Source of the DNA: Ctenosaura bakeri
Lineage: Eukaryota > Chordata > Lepidosauria > Squamata > Iguanidae
Assembly (NCBI GenBank): GCA_948474755.1
Contig: CAOLHI010000077.1
Location: 930,001 to 994,000, forward strand
DNA: 64,000 bases
Reading direction: 5' to 3'
Positions within the stretch are counted from its first letter, which is position 1. The number at the start of each line of letters is the position of its first letter. Shown here piece after piece: positions 10,176-20,720 of the stretch. The position numbers and the translations under genes are program-made. The notes beneath the pieces were generated by a model. It was given only the letters and a program-made list of their open reading frames with translations. It ran no database searches and was not told where the DNA came from.

Positions 10176-11094
10176 ACACTATGACAGTTTGAAAGACTGA
10201 GTTACAATGAGCTAAGTTGGAGGAGGTGGTACCCTGTATATCCCTTTTGATGACGACCATAGTGACATCCCTGAAGAGAGACATTCAGATCACTGAGCCA
10301 GCTGTAGCTATGCAAGCTTTCCTTAGACATCTCAAGTGCCAGAGGGGAGAGCATGATCAGAAGATTGCATTAGTCACTATTAGAGGAATGCTTAATTTCC
10401 CCATCTGCCACTCCTTCCCCCTCTTTTTTTTCTTTCAGAGGTGCTAAGCACATATTTGGAATAAAGATGCAGTAATCTACAATGTCTGGATCCACAGACA
10501 CCCCCTTTCCCCACCTTCATGTCTTATCTGTGTCTGGTTCTTTCAGGTTGTTGTTGTTACTTAGAGGACAAGATCCATCTCCTTATTCTTTTCCAAATGT
10601 GTGCATAATCATGTAGGTAAATAGTACCTTAAAAAAATTTTTTTTTACCTGAAGGCATTTCCCTATCGACTAAGGTATATTCAAGCACTGCTTTGTGCAT
10701 ATTTGGAAGGGGTGCATTTTCTACATAAGTTTTTCAAATGTGTGCATTTTCCCCAAACATGTTCACAGAGCTCCATCAGCATGAGAATTCCAGAGTGGAA
10801 ATTGCACTTGATCCAGGAACAGACTGAAACATGTGGGCTGAGACAAGGCTATTGACTCTCTGATTAATGCAGATTCCTCACCCATTCCTTAACTTCAATT
10901 CTTTGCTCATGTTCATGGGTGTTATTTCCTACTGGGGTGCAGGAAGGCTAAACTAGCCACCATGGGAAAATGAGTATTCCTTGAAGTTATCACATTTTCA
11001 CTCTGGCTTTCCTGAGACATATGTGTGTCTATAAGCAGAATCCTAAATTACCATTACTTTCTAGTGAGCAGTCTCAAAACAAGCAAAACCTAGA
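10176..11094. other. No gene seen
   Basis: Low-copy sequence. Diverged GTGTGCATTTTCCCC motifs near 10680-10760 resemble the other CTGCACAAAA-type degenerate repeats. No exon recognised. Confidence 0.4.
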
Positions 11095-11165
11095 CTGTTA
11101 TAGTGCTATTATTCCAGTTTCAACATCCTATGGAATCCTGGGCGTTATAGTTTAGTGGGGGGCTT
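11095..11165. mobile_element. PIF/Harbinger-like MITE fragment
   Basis: AGACTGTTATAGTGCTATTA followed by CAACATCCTATGGAATCCTG is the family core. Both termini are missing. Confidence 0.65.
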
Positions 11166-11389
11166 ACTTCAATTGCTTTAATTCAGTTTAAAGTGAATTA
11201 ACTCCACAAAGAGAAGAAGAAAGGAGAGGATGGAATCTCATGGCTGCAGCCTCTCCTACCCTGTGTCTTGTTCCTAATTCATAACTTTGGCCATCTCAAC
11301 CATGTTCTGATACTGTTTGGCCACATGTATCCTGGTTTTCATTTTTAAATTTTAGAAGATATGTAATTGACAAGAAATCCCAGTAGCAG

Positions 11390-11430
11390 AATGTGTGTGT
11401 GTGTGTGTGTTGTACGTGTGTGCGCGCACA
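11390..11430. repeat. (GT)n/(GC)n simple repeat
   Basis: GTGTGTGTGTGTGTGTGT followed by a TGTGCGCGCACA palindrome. Confidence 0.7.
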
Positions 11431-11585
11431 GAGCTTCAAACTGGGTTTAGCACCTCTGAGAGTGGGATTCTCTCAGCAAACCTTTGTCCTTTGGGGCCAT
11501 ATGTTTACAGTTGCAACTTCTAGTCAGTAGCATCCAACTCCTTGAGACATCAGGGGCCAAATGTGAGAGCAAGTAGTGTGTCTTT

Positions 11586-12143
11586 GGCCCTTTCCACATG
11601 CGGTTATTAAGGTGGGCCAATGCGTCTTGCCACGGAGGTCTTCTGCACCTTGGAGCAGACTAGGTTCAGTTTATTTACCTTCATTCCACACGTAATTCCA
11701 ACTAAATGCGCCCACATGTGGTGGTAAAGCGCGCTATTTGAAAACCGGAAGAAATCGGTTTTCCAATTTTCCAGATCGATCCAATTCATACTTTCACAGT
11801 GGTACAGATACGTACATTCACGTCAATGCGAATTGGTGGTCAGGGGAGGGCTCATGGGAGAGGTCAGGGGGTAGTATGGACATACGCATGCATGTATGCA
11901 ATGACGAATTTACCATGCAAAAAAGGGGGGCAATCACAGCCGACAGGGCAGGGCGAAGGGAGTAGCAGGAGTGGCCACAGCAGAGGCAGTGTGGATTCAT
12001 GAACTTGCACTCCTCCGAATCAGAATGGAACATATGCTGTAGCTGTGTGGAAGGAAATGAGGGGAAATCGGCCTTGTTTTGAGCCCAGAAAATCCGGTAA
12101 GAAACGGCATGGACCGATTCACCAGCCTCATGTGGAAAGGGCC
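11586..12143. mobile_element. 558-bp MITE with GGCCCTTTCCACATG termini
   Basis: Exact 15-bp terminal inverted repeats: GGCCCTTTCCACATG and CATGTGGAAAGGGCC. Flanks TTT/TCT are a one-mismatch 3-bp duplication. The interior is not palindromic and has no transposase signature. Termini are close to those of the elements at 7138 and 30190. Confidence 0.7.
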
Positions 12144-12289
12144 TCTGTAGTGTCACAGAGATGAGGCAGGAAGGAGTTTAATTGTTTCTAAGCCAGTTGA
12201 TTGTGGAACAGAAGGTTAAAACCCAGCTAACCAAGGAATGCGTGAGAAAATCTCACTTTTTTCCCCCTAGACAAGTGATTCTTAACCAA

Positions 12290-12610
12290 TTTCATTTTTG
12301 AAGGTAGCAGTGAGAAATTTTTAGCAATTTTCTTTGCATTGCAGGAAAGTCTTCAAAGTGTGCAGATTTTGAAGTCTATTTCCAGTTTGTGACTTATTCT
12401 GTATAAAACCTGCATTCTGTTTTGCCCAGAAAACAGCATTTTCTGTGCAGGAAGCACCATTTTCTGAAAGAAAATATTTCTATGAAGAAATAATGTAGAA
12501 TTTCCTTGGGAAGAAAATACTGGGGGATTTTAATTTTTTTTTAATTTTATTTTTCTAGTGCAAAGAAAACAGCATTTTCTGCACAGAAAATACTGTTGAG
12601 ACCAAAGCTG
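12290..12610. repeat. Degenerate CAGAAAA/TTTTCTG-rich repeat
   Basis: Repeated interleaved AGCATTTTCTGTGCAGGAAG, GCAGAAAATAC and GAAGAAAATAC motifs, read on both strands. Similar patches occur at 485-600, 4560-4690 and 53165-53310. It may be an old palindromic transposon, but no end is clear. Confidence 0.45.
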
Positions 12611-13949
12611 GGGCTGATAAAGAGCCTTTTGTTCCTTATACTCACCTTGTACTTGCAGTTACCATTGACAATGTGACAAAATTTCTATTTTTATGCAACA
12701 AATATGAAACTCAGCAATACTAAGGTTGAAAGGGAGCCCAGTAGTCCAAATGTTGCTGCTTTCATCCTTTCTATAGAAATATGCTGTCCATCTAAAGAAT
12801 AAATTGCCTGGTCTCTAGGGAGGATAGCTCCAGGATCTCCAGGGTTAATATTTCCCATGCTTTCCCAAAGTCTTTAATCTTTCTGAACACATTATAACCC
12901 CACATGCCTAGTGTGACTGGGCAAAGAGGACGATCGATCCAGGAGCCTCATTACAAGTTGTACATCGTGAACTTAGCATCCCTGGTCATGCCATTAGAGC
13001 AATTATCTTATTTCATTAGGGAAAGCACCACTTTGCATTAGAATATATTGGCTCACTTAAAAAAAAAAAAAGCAGTGATGTTTGCTAGCAAAGGAAAAAA
13101 ATTCATTAATTTCAGAGGAAGTCCCTGATTTTTATGCCAGTGGTGTTAGAAAACTGACCTGAGGAATCAATTTCTAGGCAGGCCGATGACCACAACAGGG
13201 TGCAATTCCTTTGAAAAGTTTCCAACAAATGTGATTGTGGCACAGAATTGAACTTAAATGGTTCATCTGTACTTTGGAGGAGGGGAGGAATAGCGTCTTG
13301 TCTTGAGGCTTCTTTTTTACAGTGGCTAGAGTAGAATAGAGAGTTGAGAGGTCCTTCACATTGGTATAATGGTAATACAGATACCTCTTCTTTCAGCAAT
13401 TAGACTGCTTATGGACATTCTGTGATGTCACACTGAATTGGGAAAAGTGGCTGAGATGGGAAGCTCATCATTCAAGTCTTTTGCTGGTTGCACTGCCTGC
13501 AATGTCAGCTCTTCGACAAGGGCTAGGCGAGATCCCAGGGTAAAACAATTTTTTATCTCCCTATCTCTTGGACAGAAAACAAAAGAACAAGAGAGGCATT
13601 GCCAACCTCATTTCTCCAATTTCAGCTGCTGTTTTTCAGATGTATTGAGTAGTTCTCCCTTTTTTTGATACGTTAACATTTTGACATCTTTATTGAACAG
13701 TTGCCCCACTGTCTCTTTGGCCATTCTATTACCTCATATGTATCCGAAAACCTCTTTTTATTGCTCCTTGTTCACCTAGCCAGTCTCAGCTCATTCTGTG
13801 CTATAGTTTTCCTTATCTGATTCCTTCAAGCTTGGACTACTCATGTGCACTCTTCCTTGGTGATTCTTCCTTCCTTCCATTCTTTATATGTATACTTTTT
13901 TTCTTCTCAATTCTTCTTTGAGTTTGCCATGCAGACACATTGGCTTTTT
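12611..13949. other. No gene seen; low-copy sequence
   Basis: No exon or complete repeat. 12900-13040 is even in composition and repeat-free (AGGACGATCGATCCAGGAGC), a weak candidate conserved element. A 13-A run lies near 13060. 13680-13950 is T-rich. Confidence 0.4.
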
Positions 13950-14039
13950 CAGCTCTGTTCCCATTTTTCTTCTTCCATGTGATTGTTTATGATTGTGTTT
14001 TTTGTAGCTCCTTCAAGAATTCTCATCCTTGCTTTTCTC

Positions 14040-14226
14040 CTTTAGCACTTCCTGAGAGTCAGAGCTGTTCGTCAGTGGAATATGCTGCCTCGGAGTGTGG
14101 TGGAGTCTCCTTCTTTGGAGGTTTTTAAGCAGTGGCTGAGTTGGGAGTGCTTTGATGTGGGTTCCTGCATGGCAGGGGGTTGGGCTAGATGGCCTCTGTG
14201 GTCTCTTCCAACTTTATGATTCTATG
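14040..14226 (+). mobile_element. CR1 LINE 3' end
   Basis: Contains the CR1 3'-terminal landmarks in order: GAGAGTCAGAGCTGTTCG, CAGTGGAATATGCTGCCTCG, GTGGTGGAGTCTCC, GTTTTTAAGCAGTGGCTGA, TTCCTGCATGGCAGGGGGTT, GGGCTAGATGGCC, CTCTTCCAACTTTATG and the terminal ATTCTATG. It is severely 5' truncated, as usual for CR1. Confidence 0.9.
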
Positions 14227-14720
14227 TCTACCCATGGGATTCCACCCGGTATTTCCTTGAACTTGTTAAAATCAGCTTTCCTGAAATCCAAGGTCCTCTT
14301 CTTTGCCCTGTCCCACAATTGCGAATTCTAGCATTGCATGGTCACCTATCCCAAAGTCCTGGCTACTTTGATTCCAGGGACTAATTCCTCCCTATTGGCT
14401 AGAATCAAGTCTAGGATTGTTGATCCGCTTGTCCCTTCCTCTGTCTTTTGAAACAGTAAATTGTCAGCAAAACACCTCAGGAATTTGTTGGACAGCCTAT
14501 ACTTAGCAAGTCAGTCTCTCGGCAGATATCAGGGTAATTGAAGCTCACCATAACTACTAATTCTTGCATCTTTGAGGTTTCTAAAATTTGTTTCTGAAAA
14601 GCAGCATCCACCACCTCTTCTTGGTTTGGTGGTCTGAAGTAAACTCCTACCACCATGTTGCATTTATTTATTTCTCCATTTATTTTTATCCAAATGCTCT
14701 CAATAGGTCCACTCTGATCA
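14227..14720 (-). pseudogene. CR1 ORF2 endonuclease fragment
   Basis: Read on the minus strand with frame breaks, this gives the CR1 endonuclease pattern: a VGVYFRPPNQEE-like segment near 14650-14610, then a NYPDIC segment near 14535 and a terminal KF/FREIPG-like segment near 14260. In intact CR1 this apurinic-type endonuclease nicks target DNA to prime reverse transcription. Here it has stops and shifts and no RT domain. It abuts the plus-strand CR1 3' end at 14226 in opposite orientation, so the two come from different insertions or an inversion. Confidence 0.7.
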
Positions 14721-15480
14721 CTCTTGGATTTCTGTACAACTGAATTTGTCCTTGATATTGGGAGTATAGTGCAAATGCAGAGGGCTTTGGGTAGTGCAGA
14801 TCTAGAAACTTTCCTGCTCTACCCACACCATCTCATAAATCTGCACACACATTTATATTTCTTTGGCACTCCAACATCAAAGAACAAATGGCCATGGAAG
14901 GACCTGCAGAATCAGGGAGGGAGTTCTGCAATCTGCTCTCCTCCTTCTCTTGGCATAATCAGTGGTTGGATAGGTGGATGAGTGATGGGTTCTCATATCT
15001 CCTGCCATCACATCTCCTGTCTAGAAACACTATCCTAGGATTACAGTCTCTGGTTTCAAAGCATGTATTTTCTGGAATCCTGTTTCTTACTCCCAGGTAG
15101 TTGAATCAACATATGGATAAAACCAATTGATTCAGTGGGTCTACTCTTCTCTGGATTAATTATAGCATTTAGCCTATAGTTTTTCCACTCCTTAAGAGCA
15201 GTTCTGTAATAAAACTGATATTAAACCCATTGTACAGAAAGGATGGTTGGGATTGAAAGGAGAGTTGCTTCCTTAAAACCAGCTGGTGAGTTTTTGAAAG
15301 GTGTAAGATTTGAAGCTGGAAAGCTGTTAGCTCTCTCTGTTGGTAGTGATGTTGCTGTTGCTGCTGAGAGGGGTGATGGTTATTTCCTCGTCCTCGTCCT
15401 CGTCCTCCTTGTCCTCCTCTGGGAAAATGCCTGCTCCTTGTCAACAAAAGCTTGAGATTTGACACAGCCTTCCCTGATCT
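14721..15480. other. No gene seen
   Basis: Low-copy sequence. A TCCTCG/TCCTCC hexamer-like run lies at 15388-15420. 15110-15180 holds an old repeat motif (GATTCAGTGGGTCTACTC) that recurs near 25290. No exon recognised. Confidence 0.4.
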
Positions 15481-15482
15481 GT

Positions 15483-15562
15483 TGCTTGCTGGATGGGTTG
15501 AACTGCAGCTCCTGTCATCTCTAGCCAGCATGGTCAGTGTCTGACACATCTAGAAGGCACCA
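15483..15562. mobile_element. Fragment of an old palindromic MITE
   Basis: TTGAACTGCAGCTCCTGTCA, then AGCCAGCATGGTCAGTG and ACATCTAGAAGGCACC: the pattern of a family recurring at 49215, 50275, 52140 and 61990. Confidence 0.5.
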
Positions 15563-15954
15563 CTTTCATGAGCAGATGTGATTGAAAGTCTGATACAGAG
15601 AATGAGGAAGCCAAAGCTAAGGATCGACAAAGGACAACTATGAGTTTAATTTAGTTGTATGTGTTCAGGTTTCATTATAGCAGAGCATCACTAGTGTAAC
15701 TACAATCTCTTCAATGCTGTTGAACACTGTTTTCTTCTGCTCATTTTTCAGAAGAACAACAGAGGGCTAGAGAGAGAGAGAGAGAGGCTTACCAAGATGT
15801 CCAGTGAATTCATGTCAAGATACAAACTAAACAGGATACAAACCCTGGTTTGTTTTCTGCTGCTCCAGAGAAGAGAAAATGATACAGTAGATTCAAAAGA
15901 CAAAAAAAGAGATGCCACCTAAACATAACCAAGATCTTCATTTTTTGGCAGTGG

Positions 15955-16128
15955 ATTCTCAAAGGGGATGGATTCTCCATCTTTGAAGGTTTTTAAACAG
16001 AGGTAAGATGGTCATCTTTCAGGAGTACTTTAGTTGTGTATTCCTGAATGGCACAGGGTCTGAATTAGATTGTCCTTGTGATTCCTTCCAACTCTCAGAT
16101 TTTATGATTCTATAGTTCTACAATTCAC
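15955..16128 (+). mobile_element. CR1 LINE 3' end, diverged
   Basis: GATTCTCCATCTTTGAAGG, TTTTTAAACAGAGG, TGTATTCCTGAATGGCACAG, CCTTCCAACTCTCAG and a TTATGATTCTATAG tail follow the CR1 3' order. Confidence 0.75.
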
Positions 16129-16134
16129 TCTCAG

Positions 16135-16240
16135 TATCCTGCCCACACACTCTCAGCCCCAGAAAACTCCATGATAGGTTCACCTTAGGGTTGCCATAAA
16201 TCAGAAGCAACTTGAAAGCCCACCACCACAACCCTGCCCA
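16135..16240 (+). mobile_element. tRNA-derived SINE, 3' part
   Basis: ACACACTCTCAGCCCCAGAA, ACTCCATGATAGGTTCACC, TTAGGGTTGCCATAAATCAG and AGCAACTTGAAAGCCCACCA: the SINE body and tail without its tRNA head. Confidence 0.75.
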
Positions 16241-17283
16241 CAGATCTGCAGCAGTGTGTCAGCATACACGTATATATGCGCACACCTGTTGGCGCGCACA
16301 CATGTTGGCATGCACACACAGTGCTATAGTTCTATACTCCCAGATAAAATTGCAAAAAGGGGCTAAATTGCTTTCCTGTGCTGTCTGATGTCATAAATTT
16401 CATGCACTATGAAGAATGGAGTTTGGTTTGATGTAGTGCAGCATACTCCCCCCCTCCCTCCTGCCAACAGTCTGATTTCCGCACAGAGGTTCTAGCAAGA
16501 GAATAATAGGAGGAGCGTACTGACCACAGAGTCAAGGTACAGGCCATGGCCTCCAGAATACAATCTATGCTAACTGAATAATCTGTTATGGAACAGCTGT
16601 TTCCTTCAAGATCTCTGGTATCAGATGTGTGAATTTATTCCCCCTAATCTCCTCTGTCATGCTTCTTTCTCCATTGCATTCCTGCTTCCCCCCACCAGTA
16701 AAACCCAAGGCTTTTGCTGTTTTTTCTTGTAAACCTATTCTCAGGGAACAGTTCATAATTATCTGAATGCTGAAACAGATACAAACTCGCCATGACCACG
16801 GAATGAAAAAGACAAGAGTTTACCCAGCAGGGTTAAAAAATAAGCAGGAAATATGACTAGGTCTTGAAGTTAGTCGCCTGATAGGGATGCCTCTGAACTA
16901 ACGGCAAGGAAGAAGAAAAGATTTGAAAGAAAAACCAACTGTTGAACACATTCAACATTCAATAGTTTAATAACAAGGTGCTTAATTGCTTCTCTTGCAT
17001 TTTTCTGATGGTTTTATGCACCATGAAGAATGTGTTTGATTTGATGTTGTGTCAGCAAACAAATTGCTTCTTTTCCACGTTTTTGTATGGGTTATTATAA
17101 GTGGCGCTCTGGGGGCAATTTCATATGCACTGAGAAAAACTCTGAAGGAAATTGCCTATATAGGAATACAATAGGACAATTACTAAAAGTGACATTACTT
17201 GCAACATACCACATTATCAAATAAGATTTCATGGAATTATGGTCCAAGTCTCCAGTTAGTAACACATTGTAGATTGTGAATCT

Positions 17284-17337
17284 GTGATCATCATCATCAT
17301 CACCACCACCACCACCATCATCACCACCACCACCATT
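17284..17337. repeat. (ATC)n/(ACC)n microsatellite
   Basis: CATCATCATCATCACCACC-type trinucleotide tract of about 50 bp. Confidence 0.9.
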
Positions 17338-17560
17338 TTATTTTTGTCCTGCTTTTTGCCCCAGAATCAGGACTTGGGACAGGACTTACAGATTAAAACA
17401 AATGAGATATATGTAAAGTGTAAAAAAGCCTTCATTGAACTATAATAAGCTACCAAAAATATTTAAAACAACTTAAAATATTCATAAGAAAAGAAAAAAA
17501 TTGAAAGCAGTTTAAAAACAGGATAGGGCACTATTGGAAGCCCTTTCCTTAAAAACCATC
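17338..17560 (-). mobile_element. LINE 3'-end remnant, antisense
   Basis: TTTTATTTTTGTCCTGCTTT followed by a CAGAATCAGGACTTGGG block and repeated TTTAAAACA units matches the antisense LINE-tail pattern at 5100. No coding sequence remains. Confidence 0.4.
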
Positions 17561-18499
17561 TATTACTGTAGTTTCTAGCCCGGACTTGGGGGGATATTAG
17601 ATATCACTTTGATGTCAATAATTTGGCCTTCCTTACCTATTCCTCTCCATGTGCTGCGAGGTCCCCCGGACAAGCTTGCAGACAGGCATGGCCACTAATC
17701 GCTGTAATATTCCAAACAAGCTGGCCAGAAATAGCCGTCCCACCGCTTCAGGAGACCTCAAAGGCAAGTACTCTATTCTGTATGCACGCTACTTACAAAA
17801 AACTCCCTGCCCCGAGTAGGAGGCTTGATTAGAAGAATCCTCATCTGTCAAGCACTCTGCGTTTGCATACTGTCTACTCTATTGTCAATTTGGACTTAAC
17901 TCAATCATGCTAAATTCTGACCTTTGTCAGAAGGTTTTGTCTCCAGCCCAAAAGTCATTGTTTTCCCCAAGTACAGACTATCTTACGGCCACATTTCCCC
18001 CTATATAAACCCCTGACTTTGACAGCTTCTTCGGATCGCTCCCGGTTTCCATCCAACCTTGCTGCCGCTTTGCTCGGTGAGCCTTCCCCTCAGTCCCACG
18101 TACTGAGACTTCATACCTCCAAACTTCTGCTGCAGACTACCCGGGCTTCAGGACAAGTGTAGTATTACCTAAACCAACAACTCCTCTTAAAAATCCCTCT
18201 ATCCCACTCCAACCTTTATTTCTTTAGTTCTCTGTGTGAGTGTGTTACATACACTGTTTGACTGTATTTTAATAAAAACAATTATTATTATTTCAATTCT
18301 GTTTGCTCCTTGACTCAGCCTGACCCCGTAAACATTGGGTAAAAGATTCCGCTCCATTGCCCTGCCTCTTGCATTGCTAACTTGTGCTCTTTGCTAATTT
18401 CCCCAACTTATATAATTGAGAGCACATTTAGATGTCCCTCCCGGGACCCCCAGGCACATTTAGGTGTCCATCCCAGGACCCCCAGAAAACAGGGTAACA
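17561..18499 (+). mobile_element. Solo LTR of an ERV-like family, plus strand
   Basis: Ends TATTACTG...GGGTAACA match the TGTTAC...GTAACA termini of its sisters. Flanking CATC occurs on both sides (17557-17560 and 18500-18503). Promoter TATATAAA is at 18002-18009 and AATAAA at 18271-18276, giving a U3-R-U5 order on the plus strand. No internal viral region adjoins it, so it is a recombination product of the two LTRs. A 30-bp segment ending in GGGACCCCCAGG is duplicated in tandem near 18424-18484, making this copy about 30 bp longer than the others. Confidence 0.9.
18002..18009 (+). promoter_or_regulatory. TATA box of the solo LTR
   Basis: TATATAAA about 270 bp upstream of the LTR AATAAA signal, preceding the region aligned with CCTGATTCCGAG in the two minus-strand LTRs. 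Confidence 0.6.
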
Positions 18500-18594
18500 C
18501 ATCATTTCTCCCAAATCCATCAAAATAAACAACTCTCTGCATGCTGACAAAAGGAGAGCAAAGAAAGAGCCTCTTTAGAGGAATCACAAACTTA

Positions 18595-18665
18595 GGATCC
18601 TTTCCCACTGTACGATAATAGTACCATGATTCCACCTTAAATGCCATGGTTCTATCCATTTGAAG
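18595..18665. mobile_element. PIF/Harbinger-like MITE end fragment
   Basis: After TTA, GGATCCTTTCCCACTGTACG then AATAGTACCATGATTCCACC resembles the Harbinger-like MITE termini and core. No right end is found. Confidence 0.4.
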
Positions 18666-19051
18666 TTTAGGGAGGATTAGAAGTTTTCCTTGCTTATCTG
18701 ATGGGCTAGGGACCAGAACACTGTCAGCAAGTGGAATTGGTTGAAAAGTGGAATCCAGCACGTGGTGCCAAGTGAGCCTCTGTATTTAGTTTGGCACCCT
18801 TTTCCCCCCTTCTCAGCTCACTTTGCAAGCGGCATGTGCAGTCCCAAGCTAATCTTCATATTTCCCTACAGGAATAAGGCAAGACGAGCTGATGAAAGAG
18901 CAGAACCTCCATGTCAAAATAATGGCCCATGTCTATTATTTGCAACCGCCAATAGAGTGGAATGTTGAAAAATGAGTCAATGAAGAGCAGAGTCTGCCCA
19001 TATTCAGAATTCTCTACCAGAGCGCCTCACCAAACTACAAATCCCAGACTT

Positions 19052-19128
19052 CCATTTTATAGTGGAATCACAGTGCTATACAGTATATATACAGTATATA
19101 TACTGTATAGCACTGTGGAATCACAGTG
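19052..19128. repeat. Perfect 41-nt palindrome within duplicated MITE core
   Basis: 19073-19113 is palindromic with 20-nt arms around a single central base (GTGCTATACAG..TATATA..CTGTATAGCAC). A TGGAATCACAGTGCTATACA unit is present directly on both sides. The upstream ACTACAAATCCCAGA resembles a MITE arm. Confidence 0.85.
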
Positions 19129-19441
19129 CTATACAGCCACCCCTCTGTATCCATAGATTCAACCAAACCATGGCTCAAAAATATTCAGGATAAAAAAAGG
19201 CCAAAGAGCAAACCTTGATTCTGTCATGTGCCAAGCACTACACTAATTTGTAGATATAACCTTCTGTAGCCTCTTGCCATTTCACAAATCCTCAGGTTCT
19301 CTCTGGCACTTGTTTGCCATTTTAAATAAGGGACACCATTTCACTATGCCTTTTATATAAGGGGATTTGAGCAGCCATGGATTTTGGTATCCACGAGGGG
19401 TCCTGGAACCAAACCACAGTGGATACCAAGGGACTCCTGTG
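19129..19441. mobile_element. Tigger/pogo-like DNA transposon remnant
   Basis: The left end (ACAGCCACCCCTCTGTATCC, ATAGATTCAACCAAACCATG) and the reverse complement of the right end (ACAGGAGTCCCTTGGTATCC, then a GGACCCC block) show the Tigger-type 'ccctccgtatcc..gattcaacca' signature. An AAAATATTC motif follows the left end. There is no transposase; a TA duplication is not clear. Confidence 0.6.
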
Positions 19442-19683
19442 ATTGTGTAGTTTCAAAGGGGCCCTAGAGCACCCACCATGAAGATCTTCTCTCGCTGTGA
19501 AGGCCCACCACATTCCTATGAGGGCAGCAGGCCTGAGAGATCTTTTTAATGCTTGATTTCATACCAAGAGGGTTCTGTACTAAAGAATGTAGGTTTCATG
19601 ACTTGTACAATCAGTCCATGGGGCCAAATTTTTTAAATGTCCTTCTAGCTGGAACAGGATCTTTTGTGTAAAAGAAACTCTCA

Positions 19684-19867
19684 GGCTTTTTCACACTACA
19701 CATTTATATCGCTATAATCCCACTGCCAACTGCTATGGCAACATTCTATGGTATCCTGGGATCTACAGTTTAAGGAGGATATTTAGACTTTGCAGCCAGA
19801 GAATTCTACTGCCTCAGCAAACTACAAAGCCCAGAATTCCACAGGAGGCACTTAAAGAATCATAGTG
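19684..19867. mobile_element. Older PIF/Harbinger-like palindromic MITE
   Basis: GGCTTTTTCACACTACACAT after TCA, a core of CATTCTATGGTATCCTGGGA, CAGCCAGAGAATTCTACTGC and the inverted half CCCAGAATTCCACAGG. The right terminus is lost in the following (GT)n. Confidence 0.6.
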
Positions 19868-19885
19868 TATGTGTGTGTGTGTGTG
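19868..19885. repeat. (GT)n microsatellite
   Basis: GTGTGTGTGTGTGTG; its reverse complement is the (AC)n tail expected for the antisense 5S-type SINE that follows. Confidence 0.7.
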
Positions 19886-19998
19886 CGGTTTCAAGTCACC
19901 GGTCAACCTATGGCAACCCTATGAATTTTCTACAGGTCTTTCCTAGGCAAGGAATACTCAGGTGGTTTTGCCAATTCCTTCCTCTGGTGCTATGATAG
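19886..19998 (-). mobile_element. 5S-type SINE body and tail, antisense
   Basis: The reverse complement reads CCAGAGGAAGGAATTGGCAA, AACCACCTGAGTATTCCTTG, ATTCATAGGGTTGCCATAGG and TTGACCGGTGACTTGAAACC, then (CA)n. This is the body that follows the 5S head at 51300-51475. The 5S head is missing here. Confidence 0.7.
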
Positions 19999-20034
19999 AT
20001 ATAAAGAATGGAATAGAAATAAAGTTAAACTTAA

Positions 20035-20720
20035 TTCAGATAAGAGAGGAGTGCGCCTAGTCAACTGGAAGACCGTTCAGGGTAGAGGGATTCAACTTGT
20101 GCTGGCTCGGGTTACCCTCTCTCTGAAAATGCATGTCTCCATCTTGTGTATTCCTCGATTCAGCCCTGAGTTTAGAAGCTCAAGTTTCAGCAGTGGCCAG
20201 GCGTGTATTTACACAGCTAAGGCTTGTGTGGCAGCTTTCCCTATTCCTAGAGATTCCCGACACATACCTCAGTTACATAATGTCTGGATTACTGTAACAT
20301 GCTCTCTCTTCAGAGGCTGCCTTTGAAGTATGTTTGGAAATTTCCCCTGATTCAACGAGCTGCAGTCAGATTGTTGACTGGAGCTGGCTCCAGGGAGCAC
20401 ATAGCTCCCTTGCTGCAATGGCTCCGCTCGGCCACCAGTCATTTCCAGGCAAAATTCAAAATTTTGATTATGACCGTAAAAGCCCTATATATGGCTCAGG
20501 TCTTGATTTTCTGAAGAACCATATTCTCCCATTTGAGTGTGCCTGTGTTTTGAGATCTTCTGAAGAGGAATTGAAGAGGAACTATTCTTCCATAGAATAG
20601 CAAGAGGGCATTCTTGGTGGCTGCTCCCAGGCTCTAGAACTTCTTTCAAAGAGAGATTAGACTGGCACCTTCTTTGCTACCAGGTGATGACTTTATTTTT
20701 AGTAGGCCTTTAAAGACTGA
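20035..20720 (+). pseudogene. L2-type LINE reverse transcriptase C-terminal remnant
   Basis: Broken frames give the typical L2/CR1-clade C-terminal order: RLVNWKTVQG near 20050, a VWITVTCSLF segment near 20280, QRAAVRLLTGAGSREHIAPL near 20355-20415 and KFKILIMTVKALYMA near 20450-20495. The terminal RGHSWWLLPGSRTSF-type region follows near 20590-20640. The catalytic YxDD palm lies upstream of this part and is absent. Several stops and frame changes mark it dead. Similar C-termini at 40036, 46925 and 54655 suggest one L2-type lineage. Confidence 0.75.

Noticed and set aside
17284..17337. CRISPR-like regular repeat
   Set aside because: A trinucleotide microsatellite in vertebrate DNA; no spacers. 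No CRISPR array was seen anywhere in the window.
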